Shown piece after piece: positions 63,007-64,000 of a stretch of DNA of 64,000 nt (the first letter of the stretch is position 1; the number at the start of each line of letters is the position of its first letter). Source of the stretch: Carya illinoinensis (taxonomy: Eukaryota > Streptophyta > Magnoliopsida > Fagales > Juglandaceae). The position numbers and the translations under genes were made by a program. The notes under the pieces are model-generated. The model did not search any database. It was not told the origin of the DNA and worked only from the letters and a program-made list of their open reading frames with translations. The DNA lies in assembly GCF_018687715.1 (NCBI RefSeq), contig NC_056755.1:25932501-25996500 (forward strand), written 5' to 3'.

Positions 63007-64000
63007 ATGAAGGATGAACAACAACAATTAAATTTGTAAGGCTCATTTAGAAAAAGGTGAGATAGAATTAAAAGGGCAATTATGTTCAAAACAAGGTTTT
63101 GTGATGACTAATCACTTGTGAGTTGATTAATGCCCTCAACTTTATTCAGAAACCTAACAATGGTGGAATGAGAACTTTAGGGCCGTGTGGCACATCCTAG
63201 GCTCGAGGAAAACCAATGGTTTGGCGTATGTGCGCAAGAATTCATGAAAAGACGGGTTTCTTCAAGCCAATTCGTCCAATGCCTGAAACGAACCAGGAGT
63301 GTTAATGAGGGATGGATGTGATGTGAGATTGCCCTTGAGAAAATGGTTTAAGAGGCTCGGGCTTTGGGCTGATTAGTTCCAATGCACATGCAGGTGCACC
63401 TACGTGGGATTGTATTCCATCTATTGAAATGTGTTGGATCAATTTTAATCCACTAATTCACTCTATGAATGATGAAAAACAACAATAAAAGTCATAAGGT
63501 CCGTATAAAAAAGGCGAGAATGAATTAATAAGAAAATTAAGCTCAAAACATCGTTTAGAGACGACTAATCACCTGTAAGTTTGTTAATGCCGTCATCTTA
63601 AGTTAAAACCTTCACAATGGCAGGTTGTGGTCATGAAGGACATGTGGCACTTCTTGGGCTCGATGGAAACCGATGGTAGGGCATATGTGGGCTGCGATTG
63701 GAAGAACGAAAGAAAAGGCGGGTCTGTTCGGGGCCAATTCATCCATTTCTAGTAATGAGCTGGATGGGTTAAGGTGGAGGCATTTCATGAGATTTCACTT
63801 GAGAAAATAATATAAAAGGCATGGGTTAGGGGCTGATTAGTTGCAATGCACATGGATGTGCACCAAGGTGGCGATTGGCAGGGACTTGGGCGTTGGAATG
63901 ACATTCCTTCAACGGAAATGTCGTGGATCAATTCCAATCCACTAATTCACTCTTAGATTGATAAAGAACAAGAATAGAAATCGTAAGGTCCACATATATA
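63007..64000 (+). repeat. Unit 48, ABC, 3' end cut by window
   Basis: A 63007-63464 (with the gaaaaaggtg insertion of unit 47), B 63465-63953, C 63954-64000 (first 47 bp only). From gtcatcttaag near 63,594 it follows unit 45 (gggcatatg, aattcatcc, gctggatggg, ggtggaggc, ggcagggac, gaaatcgtaagg), three units upstream. Confidence 0.95.

Larger units (their letters stand above)
1..64000 (+). repeat. Satellite DNA array with trimeric higher-order repeat (ABC, 1,438 bp)
   Basis: The entire window parses without gaps into 48 successive units built from three homologous monomers in fixed order A-B-C. Thirty-nine are ABC units (first and last cut by the window), eight lack B (AC, 948 bp) and one is an irregular A-C fusion (795 bp). 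Every monomer ends in the same block, aattcactct, which fixes the boundaries. All units have the same orientation. Between units the same monomer type differs at only a few positions, while A, B and C differ strongly from each other. This is the classic signature of a HOR satellite homogenised by unequal crossover and gene conversion. No unique DNA, transposon or gene interrupts it. Family and host are not recognised; centromeric, pericentromeric or subtelomeric heterochromatin is inferred from organisation only. Confidence 0.99.

Noticed and set aside
1..64000. CRISPR array or bacterial repeat system
   Set aside because: The repeat unit is hundreds of bases long with no alternation of short identical repeats and unique spacers, and no cas-like genes.
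1..64000. CENP-B box (core TTCG-4N-A-2N-CGGG)
   Set aside because: The TTCG occurrences in A, B and C that I examined on both strands do not have the required A and CGGG spacing.
1..64000. Internal subrepeats of nucleosome size (about 163 bp) inside each monomer
   Set aside because: Similar short strings (gattaatgc, gattagttgcaatgc) appear within a monomer but are too short and irregularly spaced to support a subrepeat.

Overview
The whole 64 kb window is one uninterrupted head-to-tail satellite DNA array. I found no gene, RNA gene, transposon or single-copy sequence in it. Three related monomers, here named A (about 457 bp), B (about 490 bp) and C (about 491 bp), form a higher-order repeat (HOR) ABC of 1,438 bp. 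All copies lie in the same orientation and the array runs off both ends of the window. A long homogenised array with nested HOR structure and no selected reading frame points to nuclear heterochromatin of a eukaryote, of centromeric, pericentromeric or subtelomeric type. I do not recognise the satellite family. A plant is plausible but the sequence does not prove it.

Layout: I parsed 48 consecutive units. Units 1-8 (1-11,496) are ABC and behave as a 2,876-bp double unit repeated about 3.7 times; the first two double copies look identical. Unit 9 (11,497-12,291) is an irregular 795-bp A-C fusion. It is best explained by an off-register tandem duplication joined at a 3-bp TCA microhomology. Units 10-19 (12,292-26,669) are ABC, with a second 2,876-bp double-unit duplication at 16,605-22,356. 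Units 20-37 (26,670-48,631) mix ABC with eight two-monomer AC units of 948 bp. Most of these alternate as ABC-AC, a 2,386-bp pentamer. Units 38-48 (48,632-64,000) are ABC again, with recent single-unit and three-unit duplications.

The information in this window is its recombination history. Private variants link distant segments, notably a collinear duplication offset by about 18,628 bp (25.3-32.9 kb against 43.9-51.5 kb). They also expose crossover or conversion patches (43.6-44.0 kb, 28.9 kb, 63.6 kb), and show a homogenisation boundary near 11.5-13 kb where many variants switch together.

A minus-strand ORF of about 81 codons recurs in most C monomers. It is a by-product of copying: several copies carry stops or frameshifts, and those broken copies were amplified as freely as intact ones. 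No previously undescribed protein or RNA system is visible. The most interesting elements are the HOR variants, the breakpoints and the conserved dyad-symmetric elements.
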